From a virus: 25,489 bases of DNA. The notes under the pieces were generated by a model. That model was not told the DNA's origin and did not search any database. It saw only the letters and a list, made by a program, of their open reading frames with translations. The stretch lies in IMG/VR virus record IMGVR_UViG_3300020405_000561, positions 1 to 25,489 of that record. One strand, 5' to 3'. Positions 18,896 to 25,271 of this stretch are shown piece by piece (position 1 is the first letter of the stretch; every line of letters begins with the position of its first letter). Made by a program: the position numbers and the translations under genes.

Positions 18896-20613
18896 TAAAA
18901 AACCTTACTCGCGGACACACTTGTCTTCCACGGTAGTCCTTTAAAGTTGAATTGTGAAGAGTCCACACTATATGATTGTTTCCTTTGTCTCCATAGTATC
19001 CATATAAACCACAATGCCATTACTTGATCCTGCCTTAGTTTAGTACCACGTTTTAATGGCCGCCATGCTTTCAACTGTCTTATTAACTCATCAGCTTGAT
19101 GGCGCGTAGATGGATCATCAGCATAAGGAATATCAATCTCACCTCTCATAAACGACAAAGCCATAGATGGAATACCAATAGTTTCATCATACTTATTAGC
19201 ACCAGTTAAATGCTCCCTTACACGGAAACCATACCGCTCAGTCATCTCTATAAGACGTTCATCACGAGACAAACCCTTTTGAAAAACCATAGCTTCAATA
19301 ACAACATCTGATACTGACGCACCATTCTGTCCGCATCTAAGCACAGCATCTTCTACAATTCCAAGTATCTGCTCATTACGAGTAAGACCCACATCCTCAC
19401 GCACAAAAAGAATCTTTAACTTATCCTCATGCGGTGTAGCCGCTATCACACAGTTATTAGAACCCAACGCAGGGTCTAATCCTATATACACAGTGCAATT
19501 CTCAGGTGGATTATGGTTAACAGACCGTAAAGGATTCAAACATTTCTGTATAGATTCATCATTAAACGTAGCCGCCGCTGACGAACTTGGCTGTTGCATA
19601 TAGTTACGCGACCATGCCTCTTCACCAACCTTGCGTCTAATCCTGTCAAGAGCTTCCATAGAGAACATCTCAGGCCATAAAGGTTCAGGTTCGTCATCAT
19701 CATTCTGTATTATCGCAGGGAATCTAATAACTGAAAGAATGTCAGGATCAATCTCACTCATCACCCGTTCATAAAAATCATCTTCACCTACACGAGTACC
19801 GTTAATACTTGTCCTACCTGACTCACCCGGACGGGTAAGCCAGTCTTGACGGAAAATCTCGAACATCTGTTCTGTAAGATTCAACGAAACACGAGACTGA
19901 ATATCATCAATATGCAGATGATCGGTACGTGTACCAGCAATCTTCGATCGCCAACCTAAAGAAACCATAGAATAATCACGCTCATCGTGACGGGACTTCT
20001 TAAATATATTAAAATAATCAGCACCCCACGCTTGAGCAGTTTTACGACCGCTCTGATTTTGAGGTACGAAAGGTCCGAATTTAGCTACATATTTAGGAAA
20101 GGGTCCATGAGGTTCCATCCGGCTACGTATACGCCCAAGAATTTTGCGAGCCATGTCTTGGCCCTCAGATCCGACGGTGATCCTGAATTCGGGATTTGTC
20201 GCCAGTTTGTAGCAGAAGTAGTCCTCGGCGAGCGTAGTTTTGCCGTGTTCTGGAGGCCAGAGAATCAGGGTAATGTTTCCGGGTGGTGTGTTTTCATACG
20301 CTTCGATGGCTTTGATATGGAACCACGGGGACATGTGGCCGAAATAGTGACTTCTGAAACTTTGAAACGAGCCGTCCCACTTCTCCACGCCGCCGTCCTT
20401 GAGCGCTTTAGCCCTGATAGCGTCCGCTTTCTCAGCGAAATCAGGTATACGTTGTCTCCACTTGTCGTAAGCGGATCGAGTGACACCAGCGATAGTACAC
20501 GCCTTAGAGATAGTTCCATGCTCCGCGAGTCCTTCAAGGAACAATTCACGAGTCTTCTGTCCCCTGACTTTGCTGACGTTGCCGCCATGTTGTTCATGCG
20601 TAGTGTTAGTCAT
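18895..20613 (-). CDS. Terminase large subunit with an N-terminal small-terminase-like helix-turn-helix
   Basis: This is the DNA-packaging motor and nuclease. Numbering from the ATG at 20613 (572 residues), 33-52 is a helix-turn-helix of the small-terminase kind (GTISKACTIAG, then VTRSAYDKW). The ATPase has Walker A at 119-127 (WPPEHGKTT, Lys125) and Walker B as HLHIDD at 232-237; the second acid is Asp where Glu is usual. The motif NGTRVGEDDFY follows. The C-terminal RNase H-like nuclease has candidate acids Asp380 (YIGLDPA), Glu440 (VVIEAM) and Asp529 (RQDQVMALW). The frame continues upstream to a TTG at 20634, but that has no ribosome site, while GAGGGG precedes this ATG, so I chose the ATG. 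Positions 20101-20640 are much richer in GC than the rest of the gene. The gene precedes the portal, with a TAATG junction. Confidence 0.9.
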   Translation of the reverse strand: MTNTTHEQHGGNVSKVRGQKTRELFLEGLAEHGTISKACTIAGVTRSAYDKWRQRIPDFAEKADAIRAKALKDGGVEKWDGSFQSFRSHYFGHMSPWFHIKAIEAYENTPPGNITLILWPPEHGKTTLAEDYFCYKLATNPEFRITVGSEGQDMARKILGRIRSRMEPHGPFPKYVAKFGPFVPQNQSGRKTAQAWGADYFNIFKKSRHDERDYSMVSLGWRSKIAGTRTDHLHIDDIQSRVSLNLTEQMFEIFRQDWLTRPGESGRTSINGTRVGEDDFYERVMSEIDPDILSVIRFPAIIQNDDDEPEPLWPEMFSMEALDRIRRKVGEEAWSRNYMQQPSSSAAATFNDESIQKCLNPLRSVNHNPPENCTVYIGLDPALGSNNCVIAATPHEDKLKILFVREDVGLTRNEQILGIVEDAVLRCGQNGASVSDVVIEAMVFQKGLSRDERLIEMTERYGFRVREHLTGANKYDETIGIPSMALSFMRGEIDIPYADDPSTRHQADELIRQLKAWRPLKRGTKLRQDQVMALWFIWILWRQRKQSYSVDSSQFNFKGLPWKTSVSASKVF

Positions 20614-20626
20614 GGCCCCTCGTGGA

Positions 20627-20914
20627 TCAATCAAAGACGGAATGGACTACCTCTAACTGTACAATACCCGATGCAATAACCCCTTCATCACCTTGAAATT
20701 TGACATGATGCATACCTGCTTCAGATAATGTTAAATCAACATAGTAAATACCTGTTGAGCTTTTTGTCGCCGCAGGAGTAGTATCTGTGCCACCTGAAGG
20801 TTTACGCCAAGTAACTGTTACACCTGCCGCATCCCCAACTGGGTCAGCAAGTGTACCATCAGTTGTAAAGTTCGCTGTTACACGTACCGAGTCTCCTTTA
20901 TCGTATGTTGCCAT
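20627..20914 (-). CDS. Ig-like fold phage structural protein (95 residues)
   Basis: The protein is a single small beta domain. It begins MATYDKGDSVRVTANFT, has strands separated by Gly/Asp/Thr-rich turns, TVTWRKPSGG in the middle, the segment STGIYYVDLTLSEAGMHHVKF that is usual for Ig- or Fn3-like folds, and ends in a beta strand IVQLEVV. I know proteins opening MATYDKGD and containing S.TG.Y..D.T...AG from phages of Actinobacteria and marine hosts, where they are annotated as structural or Ig-like proteins. They are thought to decorate the virion or sit near the tail; the exact place is unknown. A good AGGAG precedes the start, just after the stop of the repeat protein. Its stop lies 13 bases before the preferred start of the terminase. 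Confidence 0.7.
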   Translation of the reverse strand: MATYDKGDSVRVTANFTTDGTLADPVGDAAGVTVTWRKPSGGTDTTPAATKSSTGIYYVDLTLSEAGMHHVKFQGDEGVIASGIVQLEVVHSVFD

Positions 20915-20922
20915 TAAATCTC

Positions 20923-21546
20923 CTAACCTACACTCGCTTCAAGCGTAACATTATGGTACGTAGAAGGCGAGAGTGTTACGTGAGGTTTAGGGTATTTTAA
21001 ACGAATGACAGTAGTCATACTAGCTGTCGAAGTCCAAGCCGCCGCTATAGAAGCTTCCTCAATGATAAGAGTAGCTGTTGATAACACCGCTGAAAGCGAA
21101 GATGCTATAGGTTGATCTCTAACAATCGCCGCTGAAAGACTTGCTGTTGCTGAGAGAGCGGACGCTATAGAAGCCTCTTCGATAATAACTGTGACCTTTG
21201 ACGTTGTTGACGACAAAGCAGAAGCAATGAAGTTGTTCATATTCAAAGTTGTGCTTACAGAAGCAGAACTTGAAATAGCTGAAGCGATAGACGCTTCTTC
21301 TACGATAACGGCTGTTATCGAAGCTGAAGAAGAAATCGCAGAACCTAAAGCCGCAGTAGCACTAATAGTTGTCGATATTGAAGCGGCGCTAGATATAGCT
21401 GAAGCTATCGACGCTTCCTCCACTATGACTGCTGATACAGAAGCAGAGCTTGAAAGCGAAGCAGTTAAAACAGGTTGTTCATTACCATCATAGTTGTGGG
21501 TGGTGTTTCTGTAATCTACCCCTGATTGGCGATAGTCGATAGCCAT
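20923..21546 (-). CDS. Repeat protein of eight 20-residue units, probable fibre or stalk
   Basis: After a short N terminus (MAIDYRQSGVDYRN) comes a run of about 160 residues (22-181) that divides into 20-residue units, seven full and one shorter at the start. Each unit ends with a hydrophobic pair and has S/A-I/L patterns such as SIASAISS; units alternate between one opening with V/IEEAS and a more variable one, giving a 40-residue super-repeat. The alternation of small polar and hydrophobic residues predicts beta strands, as in a trimeric fibre shaft or solenoid. The last 25 residues (from YPKPHVTL) differ and may cap it. The gene abuts its neighbour (0 bases) and belongs to the fibre group. 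I know serine/alanine repeat proteins of this style from phage genomes but cannot name a family. Function as a virion fibre is inferred. Confidence 0.68.
   Translation of the reverse strand: MAIDYRQSGVDYRNTTHNYDGNEQPVLTASLSSSASVSAVIVEEASIASAISSAASISTTISATAALGSAISSSASITAVIVEEASIASAISSSASVSTTLNMNNFIASALSSTTSKVTVIIEEASIASALSATASLSAAIVRDQPIASSLSAVLSTATLIIEEASIAAAWTSTASMTTVIRLKYPKPHVTLSPSTYHNVTLEASVG
21004..21480 (-). repeat. Tandem 60-bp coding repeats (20-residue units)
   Basis: Within the 207-residue gene the translated sequence repeats with a period of 20 residues (60 bp). Seven complete units plus a shorter first one can be aligned by their Ile/Leu pair at the unit end. Odd units carry EEASIASA or a close variant; even units are more diverged. 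The DNA is less conserved than the protein. Confidence 0.85.
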
Positions 21547-22062
21547 TTATATCGCTATCCATTCTTCTTTATCCCCATCCCAATAATGATCCGCTCCCGG
21601 CCAACTTTCCATATCAGGATCGCCTACATCCCAGCCTGTGTTATCATCCCACCCTCTATGCCAAGGCGGTTCATCTCCACGTTTCCAACTAACAGAATCT
21701 TCATCCCACCACCATGCTTCTCCGGGTCTATCAATAGGAGGTTTACTGGTTCCTGTTTCGTCGTCGAAAACCCACGAAGGATAAAAAGGTTGTGTATGCT
21801 CAAACCTGTCTTTGTCAGGATTATATCTCATCCCCACACCCGCATAATTCCCTCTAAACGGTGTTCCCCCAAACATGTGTGTATTTTGAAAAGTCCCGTA
21901 AGATGTTTGAACCCATGTGCCGGAATCAGGAAACCATTCTTTTAAATGCGCTATACCTAATGATTCTTGCTCAACATCGTTTTCGTCTAAAAGAACTTCA
22001 TTACCAACTATTAAGACTCTAGTAACAATATTGTTTTCATCTATTTCAGCGAAATGAGCCAT
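21547..22062 (-). CDS. Conserved marine-phage structural protein with Trp-rich C terminus (171 residues)
   Basis: The N-terminal 110 residues match a protein family I know from marine phages, including cyanophages and pelagiphages: it opens MAHFAEIDENNIVTRV, has LLDENDVEQESLGI, then WVQTSYGTFQN, a GNYAGVGMRYN segment and YPSWVFDDETG. That part usually occurs in structural or tail-associated proteins of unknown detailed role. The family usually ends with a short WDED..SW unit. Here the end is extended: ten Trp fall in residues 117-168, spaced by acidic and Gly residues. This suggests a set of exposed aromatic strips, perhaps carbohydrate-binding, but that is inference. Both ends use tight junctions (TAATG upstream, zero-base gap downstream). 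It is most likely a virion or fibre-associated protein. Confidence 0.72.
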   Translation of the reverse strand: MAHFAEIDENNIVTRVLIVGNEVLLDENDVEQESLGIAHLKEWFPDSGTWVQTSYGTFQNTHMFGGTPFRGNYAGVGMRYNPDKDRFEHTQPFYPSWVFDDETGTSKPPIDRPGEAWWWDEDSVSWKRGDEPPWHRGWDDNTGWDVGDPDMESWPGADHYWDGDKEEWIAI

Positions 22063-23702
22063 TAGGTGTGTAACCTAACGTACATGCCTCCGCCTCCCCC
22101 ATTCCCACCAGCTACGGTTCCAGTCATTGTTGTCCCTGCACCATTACCCGTATAAGCAATCCCATGATGAAATACAGAAGAATAACTAAAAGTGCCACTT
22201 GCATCCCAACCGTAAGGATAAGTAGCAGTTACGGAACCGTAAGCCATTACCCATGATGTAGAGCCTCCACCACCAGCACCCGGAACTGGGGACTGTGCGC
22301 CATTACCGTAAGGAGGAGGAGCGGCGTACATTCCGGCTCCTACACCACAACCTGAACCACCATACCCAATCCCACCAATAAATTTGTAAGAACCGTTATT
22401 GGTATCAATACCACCAAAACCTTCTTGTTCCTGAAAAACATAACCACCAGCGCCGGATCGGGAGTAAGCGTAAATATAGGCACTACCGCTACCGGAACCG
22501 TAAGCATCAATAGCGTTGAATCCTGATGGTAAGTAAGTATTCCAACCATTAGCGTCGTATCCGGTTATATCACTACCGCTACTGGTTGTTACCCCTCCGC
22601 CACCGCCGGCACCGCCAACGTAAGCGTAATAACCCGCAAAGCCTGCTACACCGTGGCTACCCCCGTCGCCACCGTCGCCTCCGTGCATGTTATAAACTAC
22701 ATCTCCGCGTACTTTATCTGCGTTTGCGCCGCTTTGAGTTAAAGCAAGATTACTACCAGCATGTCCAGTGTAACCACCTGCCGCGAAAGGACTACCTGCG
22801 GCGGCGTTACCATTAGCGCCAGCACCACCAGAACCATTTGAACCAGTTTTATTTGAAGTGTAATCTGTAGCGCCTCCACCACCAGCGCAAGTAATATCAT
22901 CCCAACCTGAACCGTTGTAATGCAAATTAGTGCAAGTGCTATCTGTGCCTCTAGCACTCGCGTTGAAAGCTTGCCCTGCGCCTAATGCCACAGTATGTAA
23001 AGCGTCACCTGTTGTACCAATGGCCCAATTTGTTCTTTCGTGTGCAATATACATAGCGCCAGCGCCACCACCGCCACCAGCACCCCAACCTGAATAAGCG
23101 CCACCACCCGGACCTACAAGTATAGCTGTTACAGGTGAATCGTCAGGATTAGCGCTAATAGCCCACGAGCCTGAACCCCTAAACTGAATAGTATTAAAAC
23201 CATTACCGTCTTGACTTTGACCAGAGTAAGTTCGTGTTCCTGTACCAAACCATGTGGATGTGCCAGTCGTTGTTATTGTTGGCGCGGCTGGATTCGCAAG
23301 TGTAATTGAAGCAGAGTGAGGTCCTTCGCCTACAGCATTATAAGCAGTAGCCGTGTAAGTACTCGTAGTTCCTGTTGTGCAACCAGTATGAATATAAGTT
23401 CTCTCAGCCCAACCAGTACCTACAGTCGTGTGAGCTAACACGCCGTTTTTATAAAACTTGTAACCAATAATAGGTGAAGTACCCGGAGAAGCTGGTGGAG
23501 AATTTACCACCACCTTAGCCTTAGTTGAGATCTCACCAATAGGAGCGGGTCTAAAAACTTGAGGCGCGGTAGGTGGAAGACCGCTACTTAAACCATTCAA
23601 CCAGTCAGAAACTAAAGTGGAAGGATTACCACGCTGTAAATCACGCCCACCCTTCCAACCTCCTACAATTCCCGAAGGGTTCGTTCGATCATTCCTGAAC
23701 AT
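22062..23702 (-). CDS. Receptor-binding adhesin: Fn3 domain plus glycine-rich domain (546 residues)
   Basis: The N-terminal 40 residues are polar with Gly/Trp (GIVGGWKGGRDLQ) and may serve as an anchor. Residues about 43-140 form a fibronectin type III-like domain, with a typical late strand YTATAYNAVGEGPHS. A short beta part follows (about 150-197). From about 198 to the end the protein is very glycine-rich, beginning with ILVGPGGG, then GWGAGGGGGAGAMY, VALGAGQAF and many later Gly runs. This pattern matches the glycine-rich domain found in phage adhesins, which builds polyglycine helices with variable loops at the tip of tail fibres. It probably recognises the host surface. The start overlaps the upstream stop (TAATG), and the stop overlaps the next start (TAATG). 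Other reading frames in this low-complexity DNA are shadows. Confidence 0.75.
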   Translation of the reverse strand: MFRNDRTNPSGIVGGWKGGRDLQRGNPSTLVSDWLNGLSSGLPPTAPQVFRPAPIGEISTKAKVVVNSPPASPGTSPIIGYKFYKNGVLAHTTVGTGWAERTYIHTGCTTGTTSTYTATAYNAVGEGPHSASITLANPAAPTITTTGTSTWFGTGTRTYSGQSQDGNGFNTIQFRGSGSWAISANPDDSPVTAILVGPGGGAYSGWGAGGGGGAGAMYIAHERTNWAIGTTGDALHTVALGAGQAFNASARGTDSTCTNLHYNGSGWDDITCAGGGGATDYTSNKTGSNGSGGAGANGNAAAGSPFAAGGYTGHAGSNLALTQSGANADKVRGDVVYNMHGGDGGDGGSHGVAGFAGYYAYVGGAGGGGGVTTSSGSDITGYDANGWNTYLPSGFNAIDAYGSGSGSAYIYAYSRSGAGGYVFQEQEGFGGIDTNNGSYKFIGGIGYGGSGCGVGAGMYAAPPPYGNGAQSPVPGAGGGGSTSWVMAYGSVTATYPYGWDASGTFSYSSVFHHGIAYTGNGAGTTMTGTVAGGNGGGGGMYVRLHT

Positions 23703-24055
23703 TAGGCCGTTATTCTATTTACGTAACCATTCACCATAACGACATTCGCCGCCGCCGCGAAAGCCTGAATCACAAGACCATTCTGAATAAGCAATCCCGG
23801 CACAACCAAAGTCCAACCTGATTCAGCTTCAATAGTTACTTCCGTTAAATCATCCGGTGCAGTTACACCACCCCACTCAATCGTCAGTTTCCTATCAGAA
23901 GAATCAGTGTTACAAGCGTACAACCACACCTCATCCCAATTCGCGGTTCCTGCTACAGCGGTATGAATGTCATCACCGGCAGTTGCCGTTTGCGTGACCT
24001 TAATGTTCTTACCATTAGTGTTATGCGATAAAGGTAGTTTTGAAAAAGTTGCCAT
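23702..24055 (-). CDS. Conserved phage structural protein, fibre group (117 residues)
   Basis: The protein is a small all-beta type: MATFSKLPLSHNTNGK, then IKVTQTATAGDDIHTAV, an EVWLYACNTDSSDRKLTIEWGG segment, a hydrophobic strand SGWTLVVPGL, and a C-terminal NVVMVNGYVNRI. I recognise this layout (ATAGT.IHTA, EVWLYA.N, IEWGG, YVNRI) from small proteins in marine phage structural regions, where it is annotated only as a virion protein. It has no signal peptide or catalytic motif. A weak GGAT ribosome site lies upstream; there is a 9-base gap after the previous gene and a one-base overlap with the adhesin gene. It may form a collar, decoration or fibre-base module. The role is inferred from neighbours. 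Confidence 0.68.
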   Translation of the reverse strand: MATFSKLPLSHNTNGKNIKVTQTATAGDDIHTAVAGTANWDEVWLYACNTDSSDRKLTIEWGGVTAPDDLTEVTIEAESGWTLVVPGLLIQNGLVIQAFAAAANVVMVNGYVNRITA

Positions 24056-24064
24056 ATAATAATC

Positions 24065-24379
24065 CTAACTGAAAACTAGATTCGCTAAAATAATATTAGC
24101 ATTCTCGTAACCGCCTGTTAAACCACCAGAAGTACCAGTCGTGTTAATAGAAGGCGTAGTGGTCCACGAAGTAGCAGAAGTGCCAGTACCAACAAGAATC
24201 GCACCCGACGAAGCATTAGAATCAGTAGACCCTAACTTTGTCTCCAAAGCAATAATCGCACCCGAATGATTCGCATGCACCACATCATGTTCATAACCCG
24301 TAGCATCCATATCCGTAGTCGAAGACGGAGACGGCTGTTGAGTCGAAGTATCTAACGACCCCGGAAAATTTGTAGCCAT
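24065..24379 (-). CDS. Probable fibre-base protein (104 residues)
   Basis: The protein opens MATNFPGSLDT, followed by a Ser/Thr/Pro linker, then DMDATGYEHDVVHANHSGAI and ALETKLGSTDS. The motif H...H.N.S.AI.ALE.K.G is a fibre attachment element I know from the N termini of phage tail fibres and side proteins in many actinobacterial and marine phages. The rest is Ser/Thr/Gly-rich, ending in a hydrophobic strand NIILANLVFS. Here the element is a stand-alone short gene rather than the head of a long fibre, so the fibre body is probably supplied by the neighbours. No ribosome site is visible; the start is 4 bases after the preceding stop, suggesting coupled translation. Function as a fibre or baseplate connector is inferred. 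Confidence 0.68.
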   Translation of the reverse strand: MATNFPGSLDTSTQQPSPSSTTDMDATGYEHDVVHANHSGAIIALETKLGSTDSNASSGAILVGTGTSATSWTTTPSINTTGTSGGLTGGYENANIILANLVFS

Positions 24380-24383
24380 TGGA

Positions 24384-24770
24384 CTAAGCCAAAGTTATAT
24401 CTAGCGAACCTGCCGCAAGCGAAATCGTGTCACCAGCAGTAACAGTCTTAGACGCAGACACAGCACCATAAAACAAAAGGTTCCCCGAAGAAGCCGCATC
24501 CCAAATACCTATATGAGTCACAGTGCAACCCGGCATGTTAGTGAACTCCTCAGCGGACGAATTGTCTATCGTACCGTTCGTAGCGTGAGCGGCATTAAAA
24601 GTAATAGCCTGCCTTGCATAAGACCCACCAGATACTTCCGCACCGGAACCGTCTTCAGCAGGATCGGCTGTATGCAAAGAAAGATACACAGCGGCGGGAG
24701 CCCAATCCGCTGTATCACGGAGAACATAGTCTAAGACTTTAGTCTCCAAATAATTTGACATTGCTGACAT
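24384..24770 (-). CDS. Conserved phage structural protein, first main gene of the operon (128 residues)
   Basis: The protein begins MSAMSNYLETKVLDYVLR, then AAVYLSLHTADP, EVSGGSYARQAITFN, a Thr/Ser strand part, VTHIGIWDAASSGNLLFYGA, KTVTAGDTISLAAGSLDITL. I recognise this family from actinobacterial and marine phages: SNYLE.K.LD.VL, A.VYLALFT.DP, GGSYARQ, THIGI.DA..GG.LLF.G. Members are small virion proteins near fibre genes. The usual start is the second Met (24761), but the first (24770) has a strong ribosome site, AGGAGA, five bases upstream and also closes a TAATG with a possible leader peptide, so I chose it. A structured RNA candidate and an AT-rich promoter-like tract lie upstream. Confidence 0.72.
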   Translation of the reverse strand: MSAMSNYLETKVLDYVLRDTADWAPAAVYLSLHTADPAEDGSGAEVSGGSYARQAITFNAAHATNGTIDNSSAEEFTNMPGCTVTHIGIWDAASSGNLLFYGAVSASKTVTAGDTISLAAGSLDITLA

Positions 24771-24796
24771 TAATATCTCCTAAAAGGTTTGAACAT
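24770..24796 (-). CDS. Possible 8-residue leader peptide (MFKPFRRY)
   Basis: A mini-ORF begins at ATG 24796-24794, four bases after AGGAGA (24801-24806), and ends with a TAA that shares a base with the start at 24770. Its AGG-AGA codons form part of the ribosome site of that next gene. It could be a translated leader that couples initiation, but the short length also allows chance. Confidence 0.35.
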   Translation of the reverse strand: MFKPFRRY

Positions 24797-24806
24797 GTTC
24801 TCTCCT
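24776..24806 (-). promoter_or_regulatory. Two tandem ribosome binding sites at the head of the operon
   Basis: The hexamer AGGAGA occurs twice on the minus strand, at 24801-24806 and 24776-24781. Each lies 4-5 bases ahead of an ATG, at 24796 and 24770. This supports the start chosen for the 128-residue protein and is why the mini-ORF is reported. Confidence 0.7.
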
Positions 24807-24807
24807 A

Positions 24808-24822
24808 TGATATAAATATATA
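24808..24822 (-). promoter_or_regulatory. AT-rich tract, possible -10 region
   Basis: On the minus strand a tract reading TATATATTTATATCA lies directly upstream of the first ribosome site and could supply a -10 element. No convincing -35 hexamer stands 16-18 bases upstream, where the sequence is GC-rich (GGACGGGGCGCG). A phage-specific promoter or an extended -10 is possible, so this is a candidate only. Confidence 0.25.
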
Positions 24823-24861
24823 CGCGCCCCGTCCACATCACAGGGCATATTCATAAAAAAC

Positions 24862-25091
24862 GAGATGTGCGAACCCTTATCAGGTTCAGTTCGCCCGTCA
24901 GAGGGGCATTCGCTCCCTGCAATCAAGTCAAGCAGGGACAGAGCAAAGCGTGATCGCTCGAACTCAGAGTGGAACCGTACTCAAAACGGACGGATGGCAC
25001 CCAAGGGGAAACTAAACTCAACACATCCGGTGTCCACGACGAGAATAACAAGCCTGACACATATTTAAGATAGCCACTGCTGGTACATCCC
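24862..25091 (-). ncRNA. Candidate structured RNA upstream of the late operon
   Basis: About 230 bases without a credible gene pack at least seven mutually compatible or near-compatible stems. A closing helix joins 25085-25091 to 24862-24868. Inner stems pair 25056-25060 with 25030-25034, 25024-25029 with 24991-24996, 24986-24989 with 24975-24978, 24955-24958 with 24947-24950, 24932-24938 with 24914-24920 (7 perfect pairs, 11-base loop), and 24904-24907 with 24893-24896 or, competing by two bases, 24889-24894 with 24869-24874. The minus strand is favoured because the closing helix then has a G-U wobble where the plus strand would have an A-C mismatch, and because T6 follows the 3' end at 24855-24860. 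It is locally more GC-rich than the genes. I excluded tRNA, tmRNA and RNase P RNA by eye. The class is unknown. Confidence 0.45.
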
Positions 25092-25271
25092 CACCTCGTC
25101 CCTTAAGCTTCCACCAACTAAGCAAAAAAATCCTCAACCCACATAGCCACACAAGCAACTAACCTACGTACGACCCCAAAAAAGACCACACCAGTCAAAG
25201 CAGGACATGTGATAGCCAAGAAGTCTAAGTTTTCGGCAATTAAAAGTATTAGGCATAAGCGTTGGATGTAA

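Noticed and set aside
20265-20597. A 110-codon minus-strand frame inside the terminase gene
   Set aside because: It is a second frame within the same GC-rich island; the terminase frame has HTH and Walker A motifs in this stretch.
20614-20634. TTG at 20634 as the terminase start
   Set aside because: It has no ribosome site and overlaps the upstream gene, while the ATG at 20613 follows GAGGGG and the HTH lies well inside either way.
19987-20679. A 230-codon plus-strand frame opposite the terminase start
   Set aside because: It lies fully over the GC-rich part of a clear terminase gene on the other strand, has no ribosome site context or operon partner and an unlikely composition. The higher GC explains the lack of stops.
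22340-22957. Several frames of 69-76 codons across the glycine-rich adhesin
   Set aside because: They are shadows of repeated Gly codons, which give Val/Leu- or His/Arg-rich frames without stops.
24865-25068. A 67-codon plus-strand frame across the structured RNA candidate
   Set aside because: The translation has the Arg/Ser/Thr-rich look of translated structural RNA, the strand is opposite to the operon, and the stems explain the sequence better.
24862-25091. tRNA, tmRNA, RNase P RNA, hammerhead ribozyme or group I intron in the right-end RNA
   Set aside because: The GGTTC-like run does not form a T-arm, there is no P4 core of RNase P, no CTGATGA/GAAA hammerhead core, and no convincing intron P7 element.
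25170-25210. TTGACT on the minus strand as a -35 element
   Set aside because: No acceptable -10 hexamer lies 16-18 bases downstream.
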